Positions 8,694 to 16,323 of a stretch of DNA of 64,000 bases are shown here, in pieces. Every line of letters starts with the position of its first letter. The stretch's first letter is position 1. The position numbers were made by a program, and so were the translations under genes. This stretch comes from Cryobacterium sp. PH29-G1. GTDB lineage: Bacteria; Actinomycetota; Actinomycetes; Actinomycetales; Microbacteriaceae. The stretch spans positions 186,001 to 250,000 of the forward strand of contig NZ_JASISY010000004.1 in the NCBI RefSeq assembly GCF_030063365.1, written 5' to 3'. The notes beneath the pieces are model-generated. The model made no database searches. It had not been told where the DNA came from and worked only from the letters and a program-made list of their open reading frames with translations.

Positions 8694-9068
8694 GTGGCCA
8701 GAATTCTAATCGTCGAAGACAATCCCATTAATATGAAGCTCGCCACCCTGCTCGTGCATCTGGCCGGGCATGCAACCTTGGGCGCTGTCGATGCCGAGAG
8801 CGGGCTGCTCCTCGCTCGGGTCGAACTGCCCGACCTGATTCTGATGGACGTGCAGCTGCCGGGGATGGACGGTTTCGTTGCCACGGCGGAGTTGAAGAAC
8901 GACCCGGTCACCGCCGATATTCCCGTGATCGCCCTGACCGCGATGGCGCTCGCTCGTGATCAGGCCCGGGCGCAGGAGGCCGGCTGCGACGCCTATATCA
9001 CCAAGCCGTTGCGCTATCAGGAGCTGCAGGATGCGATCGATTGGCTCATTGCCCCGGGACACCGCTGA
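8694..9068 (+). CDS. single-domain CheY-like response regulator
   Basis: A stand-alone receiver of about 124 residues starting at GTG 8694 (VARILIVEDN), four bases after the kinase stop and preceded by GGCGGA. An upstream in-frame GTG at 8658 would overlap the kinase by 32 bases and is less likely. All receiver residues are present: acidic pair ED in VEDNPIN, phosphoacceptor Asp in LILMDVQLPGMDGF, Thr in VIALTAMA, and Lys in YITKPL. The DivK/PleD-like VEDNPIN start is typical of regulators in phosphorelays with hybrid kinases. There is no output domain, so it probably acts by protein contact or as a phosphate shuttle for the adjacent kinase. Confidence 0.85.
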   Translation: MARILIVEDNPINMKLATLLVHLAGHATLGAVDAESGLLLARVELPDLILMDVQLPGMDGFVATAELKNDPVTADIPVIALTAMALARDQARAQEAGCDAYITKPLRYQELQDAIDWLIAPGHR

Positions 9069-9084
9069 AATCGCCTCGGACGAA

Positions 9085-9142
9085 GCCGGTGCGCCGCCGG
9101 GTGGCAGCGCCTCGGCCATTCGAACGGCCGGTGCGCCGCCGG
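9085..9142. repeat. two copies of GCCGGTGCGCCGCCGG in a convergent intergenic gap
   Basis: A 16-bp direct repeat (9085-9100 and 9127-9142) fills most of the 80-base gap between the response regulator and the convergent TetR gene. Between the copies CGGCC and GGCCG can pair as a short hairpin. It is possibly a bidirectional terminator; I see no gene here. Confidence 0.5.
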
Positions 9143-9148
9143 TCCGTT

Positions 9149-9931
9149 CTACAATCCCGGAATGGTCAGCGTGTACCGCAGCAACTCGATGGCTCGAGCC
9201 CGTGACACGGCCGGGGTGAGCGACGTGGCACCGTCAATCATCCGCTCGGACCGGGGCGTTTCCTCCGGCCCGGAAATTCCTTGCAGGGCCAGAAAATGCA
9301 CGACTCCGAGCATGGCGTGCGTGATCAGCTCGGCCTGGCCGTGCCGAAAAGCCCGGTCTGCCTCGCTCGCACCGGGCACGGTCGCGGTGGGCCCGGTGTC
9401 TGTGCCGGTCGCATCGGTGCGTGGTGTGGAGCTCCGCTCGAGTCGCAAGAAGACCAGCTCGATGATCTCGGCGGTGACTCGGGTCATCCGCTCCATTTGC
9501 TCCCGCATCAGCTGGGGATGCAACCCGCAAATGCGCATGCGGTCGGCGAAGAGCTGCTCATCGAGGCCGGCACGGGGGCCGATCGCGCTCATCAGGGCGA
9601 GCAGGTCGGGCAGTACATCGTTGCCGGGAGCAGCGATGAAGGCCCGGGCTCGGCCTTCATCGATCGTCGGCGGTTCGACACCGATGATGGCGGCTTGCTT
9701 CGTTTTGAAGTAGTTGAAAAAGGTGCGCTGGGAAATTCCGCTCTTGCTGCAGATCATATCCACGGTGACCTGGTCGAAACCGTGCTCCAAAACAAGGCTG
9801 ACGGCACTTTGTTCAATGCGGAGGCTGGTCGAGTGATGCTTGTCTTCACGCGATTGTGGTCGCCCGGGCGCTCGTGCGGCGGTCGGTGGTGGGGCCGGCG
9901 CCGTCGTGCCCGGCAGCGGGGTCTCGGTCAT
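9149..9931 (-). CDS. TetR-family transcriptional repressor of the adjacent ABC exporter
   Basis: 260 residues. After an Ala/Pro-rich N-terminal tail of about 25 residues, residues 33-80 form a TetR_N helix-turn-helix: AVSLVLEHGFDQVTVDMI, then CSKSGISQRTFFNYFKTKQ, the classic recognition-helix and YFxxK pattern. The C-terminal ligand-binding half is helical with no recognisable specificity. It is the last gene of an operon, 24 bases after the permease. This suggests autoregulation and control of the exporter through the two palindromes at the operon head (12026-12060). The ligand is unknown, probably a transported compound. The tail is somewhat longer than usual for the family. Confidence 0.85.
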   Translation of the reverse strand: MTETPLPGTTAPAPPPTAARAPGRPQSREDKHHSTSLRIEQSAVSLVLEHGFDQVTVDMICSKSGISQRTFFNYFKTKQAAIIGVEPPTIDEGRARAFIAAPGNDVLPDLLALMSAIGPRAGLDEQLFADRMRICGLHPQLMREQMERMTRVTAEIIELVFLRLERSSTPRTDATGTDTGPTATVPGASEADRAFRHGQAELITHAMLGVVHFLALQGISGPEETPRSERMIDGATSLTPAVSRARAIELLRYTLTIPGL

Positions 9932-9955
9932 GCCGCGTCCTGAATCATCGCTGGG

Positions 9956-11248
9956 CTACTCGTACCGCAGCGACTCGATCGGGTTCTGCTTGGCCGCGCG
10001 CTGGGCAGGCAGGGTGCCGGAGAGGAACGCGATCAGCATGACCAGACCGATGACGAAGGCCACCGACGCCGGCTCGAACAGGAGAATGTTCAAACCGGGC
10101 AGGCCGGAAAGCAGACCCTGCGCCAGCACGGCGCTCAGAGCGGAGCCGAGCCCGATGGCCACAGCGGCCCCGATGGCACTACCGAGGAAACCGATCACGA
10201 TGGCTTCCAAACTGAACAATGTGTATACCTTGCCGCCGCTCATACCCATCGCCTTCATCAAACCGATCTCGCGGGTACGCTCCTGCACGCTCATCAGCAG
10301 CGTGTTAATGATGCCGAAGGCGGCTGCGATCAGGGCGATCACGGCGAAGGCGTTGAGTACGCCGACAATGCCGTTGATCACGGTCTGCACGGCGCCGAGC
10401 TGATCTTCGATGGTGCTCGCGGAGTAGCCCTGGGTCGCGAGATCCGCCTTGAGAGCGGTGATGGCATCCGCTGACAGCGCGGTGTCGAAGTGGGCGACGG
10501 CCACTCCGTAGCTGGTGACCGCGGTGGTGATCCCGCCGGACTGGGCGTCGGCCAGCTCAGCGATCAGAGCGTCGTTGGCTCCGGCACCGCTGGCCAGCAG
10601 GCTCTCCAGCGAGACACCCACGACGGTGGCGTCCACGGTGTGCGCCGCGCCGAGAATATCGGTGATGCCGATCGAAACGGATGCGCCCACAGCGTCGGCC
10701 GCCGACGAGAACCCGAGGGGGGTGACATAGGTGTCGGGCAACACGAGCTGCGCCTGCGTCGCGCTGCCATCGAGCTGCGCGCCAGCCGTGAGATCGGCCG
10801 TGGTGACCGCCGAGGTGGCATTGATGCTGAACTCGTATGCGGTGCCGGAATCGTATTCGATGTAGTCGGGCAGTACGGAACGGATCGGATCAACCGAGAC
10901 GATGCCGGCGGTGTCGCCGATCGTCGTCAAATCGGCCTCCGTGAGGGCCTTGGTCGTGGTGCCGGGAGGTCCCTGTTGGCTCGAGACCGATGCTGAACCG
11001 TTCGGGTCGTACTTGACCGGACCGTCACCGGCTGCGGTCTCGTCGCTGGCCTGGGTGACGATGAACACGTCGGGGGAGCCGAGCGCGCCCACCTGGGCGT
11101 CGACATACTGGCTGACGCCCGCACCGACGGCGTTGGTGAGGGTCAGCGTGAACGCTCCAACGAAAATGGCCAGCACGGTCAGGGTCGTGCGGAGCTTGCT
11201 GCGGAACGTGTTGGAGATCGCGGTGGCGACGAGGTCTTTGGTTCTCAT
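9956..11248 (-). CDS. ABC transporter permease, MacB/FtsX type
   Basis: 430 residues with one N-terminal span at about 18-42 (SKLRTTLTVLAIFVGAFTLT), a large extracytoplasmic MacB_PCD-like domain at about 45-285, and three C-terminal spans in an FtsX domain. The FtsX signature (FGIINTLLMSVQERTREIGLMKAMG) sits at about 315-340. The protein ends PAQRAAKQNPIESLRYE, typical of this permease family. It forms a transporter with the ATPase just upstream; the two genes overlap by four bases (ATGA), so they are translationally coupled. Family members extrude peptides, lipoproteins or drugs. Single-partner operons with TetR usually serve efflux, but the substrate cannot be told from sequence. Confidence 0.88.
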   Translation of the reverse strand: MRTKDLVATAISNTFRSKLRTTLTVLAIFVGAFTLTLTNAVGAGVSQYVDAQVGALGSPDVFIVTQASDETAAGDGPVKYDPNGSASVSSQQGPPGTTTKALTEADLTTIGDTAGIVSVDPIRSVLPDYIEYDSGTAYEFSINATSAVTTADLTAGAQLDGSATQAQLVLPDTYVTPLGFSSAADAVGASVSIGITDILGAAHTVDATVVGVSLESLLASGAGANDALIAELADAQSGGITTAVTSYGVAVAHFDTALSADAITALKADLATQGYSASTIEDQLGAVQTVINGIVGVLNAFAVIALIAAAFGIINTLLMSVQERTREIGLMKAMGMSGGKVYTLFSLEAIVIGFLGSAIGAAVAIGLGSALSAVLAQGLLSGLPGLNILLFEPASVAFVIGLVMLIAFLSGTLPAQRAAKQNPIESLRYE

Positions 11249-11985
11249 GCTGCGCCTCCGGCGGGGATCAGTGCGTGGGCGCCGGTGGCGTGCGTCTGGG
11301 TGGTGTTGGACACGACGAGTCCGTCGCGAATATAGATCTGGCGGTCACAGCGCGCGGCCAATTCCTCGTCGTGCGTGACGATGACGAGCGTGATGCCCTG
11401 GCTGCGATTGAGCTCGAACAGAATGTCTTCGACGACCGTTCCGGTGGCGGTATCGAGGTTTCCGGTCGGTTCGTCGGCGAAAATCACTCGCGGCGCGTTC
11501 ACCAGGGCGCGACCGATTACGACGCGCTGCTTCTGGCCACCGGAGAGGGTCGTGGCCTTATTGCCGGCCTTGTCGGCCAGCTCGAGCTGTTCGAGAACTT
11601 CCATACCGCGGCGACGGCGCTCCTTGCCGCCCATGCCGGCGATTTTCAACGGCAGAATGACGTTGTCGAGCACACTCACGTTGGGCGTGAGAAAGAACTG
11701 CTGAAAGACGAAGCCGAACTCCTTGTTGCGCAATTCATTGACAGCGCGCTTGGACAGCGACTTGGCGTCGCGGCCGGCGACCTGCAGCGTTCCCTGATCG
11801 GGCTCGTCGAGCAGGGCGAGCAGATGCATGAGGGTGGATTTACCCGATCCGCTCTTGCCGATGATGGCCACGGTCTCACCCGGAGCAATCTGCACGGACA
11901 CGCCCTTCAGCGCGTCGAAACGACTCGCACCCGACCCGTAGGATTTCTCCAGGCCTTGCGCATCAATTACCCACTCGGAGTCCAT
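11245..11985 (-). CDS. ABC transporter ATPase, LolD/MacB type
   Basis: 246 residues from ATG 11985. Motifs are in order: Walker A GKSGSGKST, Q-loop FVFQQFF, signature LSGGQKQR, Walker B VIFADEPTGNLD, and the switch His in VIVTHDEE. The EPTGNLD form and close pairing with an FtsX-type permease place it in the LolD/MacB/FtsE group. I chose this start because GAGGGAAG precedes it; the longer frame from 12060 would begin inside the operator palindromes and lacks conservation. It is the first gene of the ATPase-permease-TetR operon. Confidence 0.9.
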   Translation of the reverse strand: MDSEWVIDAQGLEKSYGSGASRFDALKGVSVQIAPGETVAIIGKSGSGKSTLMHLLALLDEPDQGTLQVAGRDAKSLSKRAVNELRNKEFGFVFQQFFLTPNVSVLDNVILPLKIAGMGGKERRRRGMEVLEQLELADKAGNKATTLSGGQKQRVVIGRALVNAPRVIFADEPTGNLDTATGTVVEDILFELNRSQGITLVIVTHDEELAARCDRQIYIRDGLVVSNTTQTHATGAHALIPAGGAA

Positions 11986-12025
11986 CGTTCTTCCCTCGGC
12001 TCTGTGTGACCCCGCGGGCCACAAA

Positions 12026-12060
12026 TGCAGTAACTGCACTATAAGTTGCAGTGGCTGCAA
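12026..12060 (-). promoter_or_regulatory. two tandem palindromic operators flanking the -10 of the ABC-TetR operon
   Basis: TGCAGTAACTGCA (12026-12038) is a perfect palindrome around 12032. TTGCAGTGGCTGCAA (12046-12060) is a perfect palindrome around 12053. The centres are 21 bp apart, two helical turns, and both share the half-site TGCAG. Between them on the minus strand lies TATAGT (12043-12038), a good -10 element for the operon. Two TetR dimers on the same face of the helix would block the promoter. That the TetR encoded in the operon binds here is inferred from position and symmetry. Confidence 0.7.
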
Positions 12061-12110
12061 AAGTGCTGAGGGTCGGTCGTTTCCGAGCGGATGCCGGGGC
12101 GCGAGTCGGT

Positions 12111-12764
12111 CTACAAATCGAGGCTCTCGCCGGGTTCGAGCGGGAAGAACTCCCCACCGCCATGTTGTGTCACATCGCGAATTCGGGCGTTGGACAGGTC
12201 TTTTCCGGCACGAGAGAGCAGCATCTCGTGGGTCGGAAAGCTTCGTTTCGGCTGCACGGCCAGAACAAAATCCATCGCCTCACTGATTTTCATCCACGGT
12301 GCCGCGGCAGGAACGGCGAGCGTGCCCACCTCCACGCCTTCCGGAACGGTGAAAGCGTCGCCCGCGTAGTACAACTCGTCGTTGACGAGCACCCCAACGT
12401 TATCGATGACCGGGATCGATTCGTGGATGATCGCGTGCGTGGCGCCGAAGAAGCGCAGGGTGAACGGTGCAACCTCAACGGTGTCCCCGGCCGCCACGGT
12501 GGTGACCGCAACGTCACCGAGGTCTGAAGCGGCGATGGCCCGCGCCACGCCGGCCGGGGCGAAAATACGCAGGTCCGGGTTCATCTCGACGATGCGGCCC
12601 AGCTGTTCCGGCGTCCAGTGGTCGGGGTGTTCGTGGGTGATGACAACGGCGACGGCACCGGCCGTGCCAGTGAGTGCCGTCGTGAATGATCCCGGGTCGA
12701 TGTAGAGCTTCTTGCCCGAAATTTCAAGAATCACGGCGGCATGCTCCAGCTTGGTCAATTTCAT
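12111..12764 (-). CDS. MBL-fold metal-dependent hydrolase (UlaG-like)
   Basis: 217 residues. The metallo-beta-lactamase signature THEHPDHW lies at about residues 42-49 (HxHxDH), preceded by KLYIDPGSF. Further metal ligands are likely in THAIIHES and YYAGDAF, and a late His in FPTHEML. Length and the EHAAVILE-type opening match the small UlaG-like cytoplasmic hydrolases. The specific substrate is unknown. The protein lacks a signal peptide. Its start codon lies 163 bases before tRNA-Glu on the other strand. It ends 50 bases downstream of the ABC operon promoter region, in the same orientation. Confidence 0.82.
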   Translation of the reverse strand: MKLTKLEHAAVILEISGKKLYIDPGSFTTALTGTAGAVAVVITHEHPDHWTPEQLGRIVEMNPDLRIFAPAGVARAIAASDLGDVAVTTVAAGDTVEVAPFTLRFFGATHAIIHESIPVIDNVGVLVNDELYYAGDAFTVPEGVEVGTLAVPAAAPWMKISEAMDFVLAVQPKRSFPTHEMLLSRAGKDLSNARIRDVTQHGGGEFFPLEPGESLDL

Positions 12765-12880
12765 GCCCTGAGCTAACCCCGAATCGGGTCGTGGCGCAAC
12801 AGCATCCGCTTTCGAAAATTCGGATTCGGCACAGGCTGGGGCGCAGCACCGGCCGCTGCGACGCGCCGGGTGCGCTCAGT

Positions 12881-12910
12881 TTGGAAGAGCGCTCGTTGGT
12901 GTGGCATACT
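12881..12910 (+). promoter_or_regulatory. promoter of tRNA-Glu
   Basis: TTGGAA (12881-12886) and CATACT (12905-12910) are spaced 18 bp, a plausible sigma-70-type promoter. The CATACT -10 lies 17 bases before the mature tRNA 5' end, leaving a short 5' leader. Confidence 0.55.
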
Positions 12911-12927
12911 CGGTAAGTTGCGAAAAC

Positions 12928-13000
12928 GGCCCCATCGTTTAGCGGCCTAGGACATCGCCCTCTCACGGCGGTAACGCGGGTTCGAATCCCGCTGGGGTCA
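12928..13000 (+). tRNA. tRNA-Glu (anticodon CTC)
   Basis: A complete 73-base cloverleaf. The acceptor arm GGCCCCA pairs with TGGGGTC (one G-U) plus discriminator A. The D arm holds TTTAGCGGCCTAGGAC. The anticodon loop CTCTCAC carries CTC for Glu GAG codons, and the T arm is GCGGG-TTCGAAT-CCCGC. The CCA end is not encoded. A terminator follows directly. Confidence 0.97.
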
Positions 13001-13005
13001 CAACT

Positions 13006-13049
13006 GCCCGGTTCTCTTCTCTTAGGAAGAGTGCCGGGCCTTCTTTGTT
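13006..13049 (+). terminator. intrinsic terminator of tRNA-Glu
   Basis: GCCCGG (13006-13011) pairs with CCGGGC (13034-13039), with inner pairing between TCTCTTC and GAAGAG, followed by CTTCTTTGTT. It lies six bases after the tRNA 3' end. Confidence 0.75.
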
Positions 13050-13093
13050 AAGCTCGTCGTGCGGTGGCGTGCCGCGTGTATAGGCTCATAGGC

Positions 13094-13807
13094 ATGGCTA
13101 CTGTCATTCTTGTGCGGCACGGTCGCACCACGGCCAATGCCAACGGCGTGTTGGCCGGACGCACCCTCGGAGTCAGCCTCGATCAGGTCGGGCGGGAGCA
13201 GGCTGCACGCACGGGGGAGAGGCTCGCCCCGGTGCCGCTGGTCGGAGTGGTATCGAGCCCCCTGGACCGGTGCCGGGAGACGTCGAGCCTGATTCTCGGG
13301 CAGCGACCGGGCGCACTGGTGACAACGGTAGACGAAGGCATCACGGAGTGCGATTACGGCCAGTGGCAGGGGCGATCTCTCAGCGAGCTCGCTCAGGAGG
13401 CGCTGTGGTCGGTGGTGCAGACGCAGCCGTCGGCCGCGGTCTTTCCCGACGGCGAGTCGCTGGCGACCATGCAGGCCCGCTCGGTCGCGGCCATTCGCCG
13501 CCGCGACGCGCACTTCGAGTCGGAATACGGGCCAGACGCCGTCTGGGTGGCGGTCAGCCACGGCGACATTATCAAGTCCATCCTGGCCGACGCGCTCGGC
13601 ATGCACCTGGACCTGTTTCAGCGGATCACCGTGGGGCCCGCGTCGGTGTCGATTGTGCGCTATGGACCCAGCCGTCCGAGCGTCATTGCTACCAACACCG
13701 ACTCCGGTGATCTCTCTTGGCTGCGGGCCGGGGCCGGCGGGGCAGATGCGCCGGTCGGAGGGGGCGCTGGTCCCCAGCCGCACCCACCGGCACAACCCTG
13801 GGCTTGA
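13094..13807 (+). CDS. histidine phosphatase family protein (phosphoglycerate-mutase-like)
   Basis: 237 residues. The RHG motif VILVRHGRTTAN at residues 4-15 gives the phospho-accepting His. A second conserved region SSPLDRCRET follows at about 55-64, a DYGQWQG patch at about 92-98, and the second catalytic His in VAVSHGDIIK at about 150-160. This is the actinobacterial branch annotated as a putative phosphomutase (MSMEG_4193-like), whose substrate is not established. The C-terminal 25 residues are Gly/Pro-rich and probably disordered. TAGGCT seven bases before the ATG suggests a leaderless message; an upstream in-frame GTG at 13064 is less likely. Confidence 0.85.
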   Translation: MATVILVRHGRTTANANGVLAGRTLGVSLDQVGREQAARTGERLAPVPLVGVVSSPLDRCRETSSLILGQRPGALVTTVDEGITECDYGQWQGRSLSELAQEALWSVVQTQPSAAVFPDGESLATMQARSVAAIRRRDAHFESEYGPDAVWVAVSHGDIIKSILADALGMHLDLFQRITVGPASVSIVRYGPSRPSVIATNTDSGDLSWLRAGAGGADAPVGGGAGPQPHPPAQPWA

Positions 13808-13814
13808 GCCGCGC

Positions 13815-14954
13815 CTAGTGCTCGAGCGCGGCGAGGCGCCAGAGCGAGGTGACTTCGGCGGCTCTGACGGAGTGCAGCGGATCGCCCGTGTCGTTGGCCC
13901 GCGCATGCACCGCGGGAGCCTCGAGGGAACCGATCACCCGCAAACCCGCGGCGTCGATCACGTTCAACAGGTCATCACGGGAGCGCAGGCCGACCAGCTC
14001 GGCGAAATCGGAGAGCACGAGCCAGACCTCACCATCGGGCTCGAGATGGTCGAGCACACCGGTCAGAAAGCCCTTGAGCATGCGCGAGCCGGGATCATAG
14101 ACGGCCGTGTCGAGCAGGGAATGCGCTGTCGCCGGGATCCACGGCGGGTTGCACACGATGAGATCGGCGCGCCCAGCGGGAAACAGATCGGCCAGTTGCA
14201 CCTCGACCCGATCAGTGAGGTTCAGGCGGGAAACCGTTTCTCGAGCGGATGCCACGGCGCGCGGTTCGATATCCGTCGCGACGACCCGGGGCACACCGCG
14301 GGTCGCCAGCACCGCTGCGAGCACCCCGGTGCCGGTGCCGATGTCAAACGCAACCCGGGGCCCAGCCAGCGGTGCGCTCGCTACGAGGTCGACGTATTCA
14401 CTTCGCACCGGAAAGAACGTGCCGTAGTGCGGGTAGATCGAGGCGTGCAGCGCCGCAACGGGAATACCCTTCGTGCGCCACTGGTGGGCGCCGATCGTGC
14501 CGAGCACCTCGTGCAGCGACACAACGGATGCCTCGGTGATGCTGCCATAGGCATCGAACGTCGGGGCCTGCACGTCGGGTGCCCGGGGTAACCCGATGAC
14601 GTTGCCGACCCGCAGCGGAACGAGGAGCAGACCAAGAATTCGTGCCCGGTGCGATCGGTTCTGCCGGTACCGGTAGAACAGCTCAGCGGTCGTGCGCTCG
14701 GTCCGATCCGGTCGCGGCCGCGTGCGGTGCTCCAGCGCGGTGAGAATCTGGCGGGCGTTCTGAAAGTCACCGTGCCAGAGCATCGCGACCCCCTGTGAGG
14801 CCAGCCGGTAGGCGGCATCCGCTGAGATGGTGTCATCAACGGTCACGACCCGTTGGGGAGCCGGTGCGCCGTTGGCCGATCGCCAGGTCGCGGAAGCGGG
14901 AACACCGTCTTCGGACCACACGATCTGTTCGGGGGAGATGTTGGGAGTAGTCAT
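13815..14954 (-). CDS. class I SAM-dependent methyltransferase (RsmC/PrmC-like)
   Basis: 379 residues. The C-terminal half is a Rossmann methyltransferase with motif I VAFDIGTGTGVLAAVLA at about 206-222, motif II ATDIEPRAV, and the post-motif NPPW in DLIVCNPPWIPAT. NPPY/W is typical of N6-adenine, N2-guanine or glutamine methyltransferases. The N-terminal 180 residues form a separate helical/winged-helix-like domain and include TLTALEHRTR- and LLVPLRVGN-type patches seen in actinobacterial homologues. The target is unknown. I chose ATG 14954 although the frame stays open far upstream, because codon-bias evidence ends there and the terC gene occupies the opposite strand. A short upstream frame overlaps the start. 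Confidence 0.82.
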   Translation of the reverse strand: MTTPNISPEQIVWSEDGVPASATWRSANGAPAPQRVVTVDDTISADAAYRLASQGVAMLWHGDFQNARQILTALEHRTRPRPDRTERTTAELFYRYRQNRSHRARILGLLLVPLRVGNVIGLPRAPDVQAPTFDAYGSITEASVVSLHEVLGTIGAHQWRTKGIPVAALHASIYPHYGTFFPVRSEYVDLVASAPLAGPRVAFDIGTGTGVLAAVLATRGVPRVVATDIEPRAVASARETVSRLNLTDRVEVQLADLFPAGRADLIVCNPPWIPATAHSLLDTAVYDPGSRMLKGFLTGVLDHLEPDGEVWLVLSDFAELVGLRSRDDLLNVIDAAGLRVIGSLEAPAVHARANDTGDPLHSVRAAEVTSLWRLAALEH

Positions 14955-14974
14955 CGAACCCGGTGCATGGTCAT
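14951..14974 (-). CDS. possible 7-codon leaderless upstream ORF coupled to the methyltransferase
   Basis: On the minus strand TATAGT (14988-14983) is followed after eight bases by ATG ACC ATG CAC CGG GTT CGA TGA. The mini-ORF would encode MTMHRVR, and its stop overlaps the methyltransferase ATG as ATGA. A leaderless mini-ORF could deliver ribosomes to the main start, which has no obvious Shine-Dalgarno of its own. This is speculative: short frames arise by chance. Confidence 0.25.
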   Translation of the reverse strand: MTMHRVR

Positions 14975-15084
14975 AGCTTTCAACTATAGATTGCCGCGGA
15001 TCGGGGCGCTCGTCGTCGCATTCTCGGTGCCGGGATCTCCGGCCGGGTGTGCGAGGGACGCAGGCACTGTTAGAATTTTTCAAG

Positions 15085-15241
15085 CGAAGGGGAGTATCCC
15101 TCTGGGCCCAATCGGGCTCTATGTCGCGATCGTCAATACGGGCCGCGCTGTCGGGGCCCCGGTCGCGGTGGCATCGACGGGCGCGGATTTGGCCATCACG
15201 GTGCGGGAGAGACTTTCGGGTTCTGTAACACCCGACTCCCG
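15085..15241 (+). ncRNA. yybP-ykoY-type manganese riboswitch with overlapping terminator-like hairpin
   Basis: The leader of terC carries hallmarks of the yybP-ykoY class: GAAGGGGAGTA near the 5' side, a hairpin with CGTCAATACGG, and GAGAGACTTTCG at the 3' side. The closing stem P1 can form between CGAAGG (15085-15090) and CTTTCG (15213-15218). A competing hairpin pairs CGGGAG (15204-15209) with CTCCCG (15236-15241) and CGGGT (15217-15221) with ACCCG (15230-15234), followed by TTATTTG. Since 15217-15218 belong to both structures, they exclude each other. Known members bind Mn2+ and switch on Mn exporters, which fits the terC gene 20 bases downstream. I matched this by eye, not with a covariance model. 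Confidence 0.75.
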
Positions 15242-15260
15242 TTATTTGTGAAAGGCCCCC

Positions 15261-16286
15261 GTGGAACTCGCTCTCCCCCTTTGGTTCGAAGCCGGATCTT
15301 TGGTCGTTTTGACCCTCATTCTTGTCGCCGACCTGCTCATCGTTTATAAGCGCCCGCACGTTCCCAGCATGCGCGAAGCCAGCCTCTGGGTGGCCTTCTA
15401 CGTGGGGCTTGCCCTGATCTTTGCCCTGCTCATGCTCGTGCTCGGCGACGCTGAACACGCCGGCCAGTTTCTCGCTGGTTGGCTCACCGAATACAGCCTG
15501 AGCATCGACAACCTGTTCGTCTTCGTGATCATCATGGCCCGGTTCTCCGTGCCCAGAAAATACCAGCAGGAAGTGCTGATGGTGGGAATCATCATCGCCC
15601 TCGTGCTGCGCGGAATTTTCATTCTGTTGGGCGCCCAGTTGATCGAAAGCTACAGCTGGATCTTCTACATCTTCGGGGCCTTCCTGTTCTACACCGCCGT
15701 CAAGCAGGCCTTCTCGTCGGAGGAAGAAACTGAAGACAAAGAAAACGGTGTTATCCGTTTGCTGCGGCGCCGCATTCGCATCTCGTCGGAATTCGACGGT
15801 TCCAAGGTGCGCACCCTGATCTCCGGCAAAAAGGTCTTCACCCCGATGCTGGTCGTGTTCATCGCGATCGGCACCACCGACCTGATCTTCGCCCTGGACT
15901 CGATTCCGGCGATCTTCGGAATCACCACGAGCCCGTTCATCGTTTTCACGGCCAACATCTTCGCCCTCATGGGGCTGCGGCAGTTGTACTTTCTGCTCGG
16001 TGGCCTGCTGGAACGCCTCGAGTACCTCAAGTACGGGATCGCGCTCATTCTCGCTTTCATCGGTGTGAAGCTCGTGCTGCACGCCCTGCACGAAAACGAA
16101 GTCTTCTTCATCAACGGCGGAAACGGTGTCGAGTGGGCGCCGGAGATCGGCACGTGGACCTCGCTCGCCGTGATCGTCGGTAGCATGTTCGTGGCCACCA
16201 TCGCGAGTCTGATCAAGGCACGCCATGATGCCCGCAAGCGTGGGCACACCCTCGCCGAGGAGATTTCGGCTACCGCCGAGGAATGA
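15261..16286 (+). CDS. terC: TerC/Alx-family integral membrane protein, probable manganese exporter
   Basis: 341 residues with about nine hydrophobic segments. The paired acidic motifs of the family are present: EYSLSIDNLFVFVIIM at about 75-90 and TTDLIFALDSIPAIFGI at about 206-222. A charged cytoplasmic loop (EEETEDKEN) lies between them. Family members in bacteria export Mn2+ or help load secreted metalloenzymes. The upstream yybP-ykoY-type riboswitch strongly supports manganese export here. The start is GTG 15261, with GAAAGG (15249-15254) as the Shine-Dalgarno. The lysine/arginine-rich tail is cytoplasmic. Confidence 0.92.
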   Translation: MELALPLWFEAGSLVVLTLILVADLLIVYKRPHVPSMREASLWVAFYVGLALIFALLMLVLGDAEHAGQFLAGWLTEYSLSIDNLFVFVIIMARFSVPRKYQQEVLMVGIIIALVLRGIFILLGAQLIESYSWIFYIFGAFLFYTAVKQAFSSEEETEDKENGVIRLLRRRIRISSEFDGSKVRTLISGKKVFTPMLVVFIAIGTTDLIFALDSIPAIFGITTSPFIVFTANIFALMGLRQLYFLLGGLLERLEYLKYGIALILAFIGVKLVLHALHENEVFFINGGNGVEWAPEIGTWTSLAVIVGSMFVATIASLIKARHDARKRGHTLAEEISATAEE

Positions 16287-16323
16287 TTATTGCCGGCCGG
16301 ACGTCGGCGAACGGGGGAACCTC

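Noticed and set aside
14853..15251. Possible 132-residue protein upstream of terC
   Set aside because: It overlaps the methyltransferase start and the riboswitch and has no family features.
14955..16247. Minus-strand extension of the methyltransferase frame for about 430 codons across terC
   Set aside because: It is antisense to a well-supported terC gene and riboswitch, has low-complexity His/Glu/Asp-rich composition typical of shadow frames, and no family motif.
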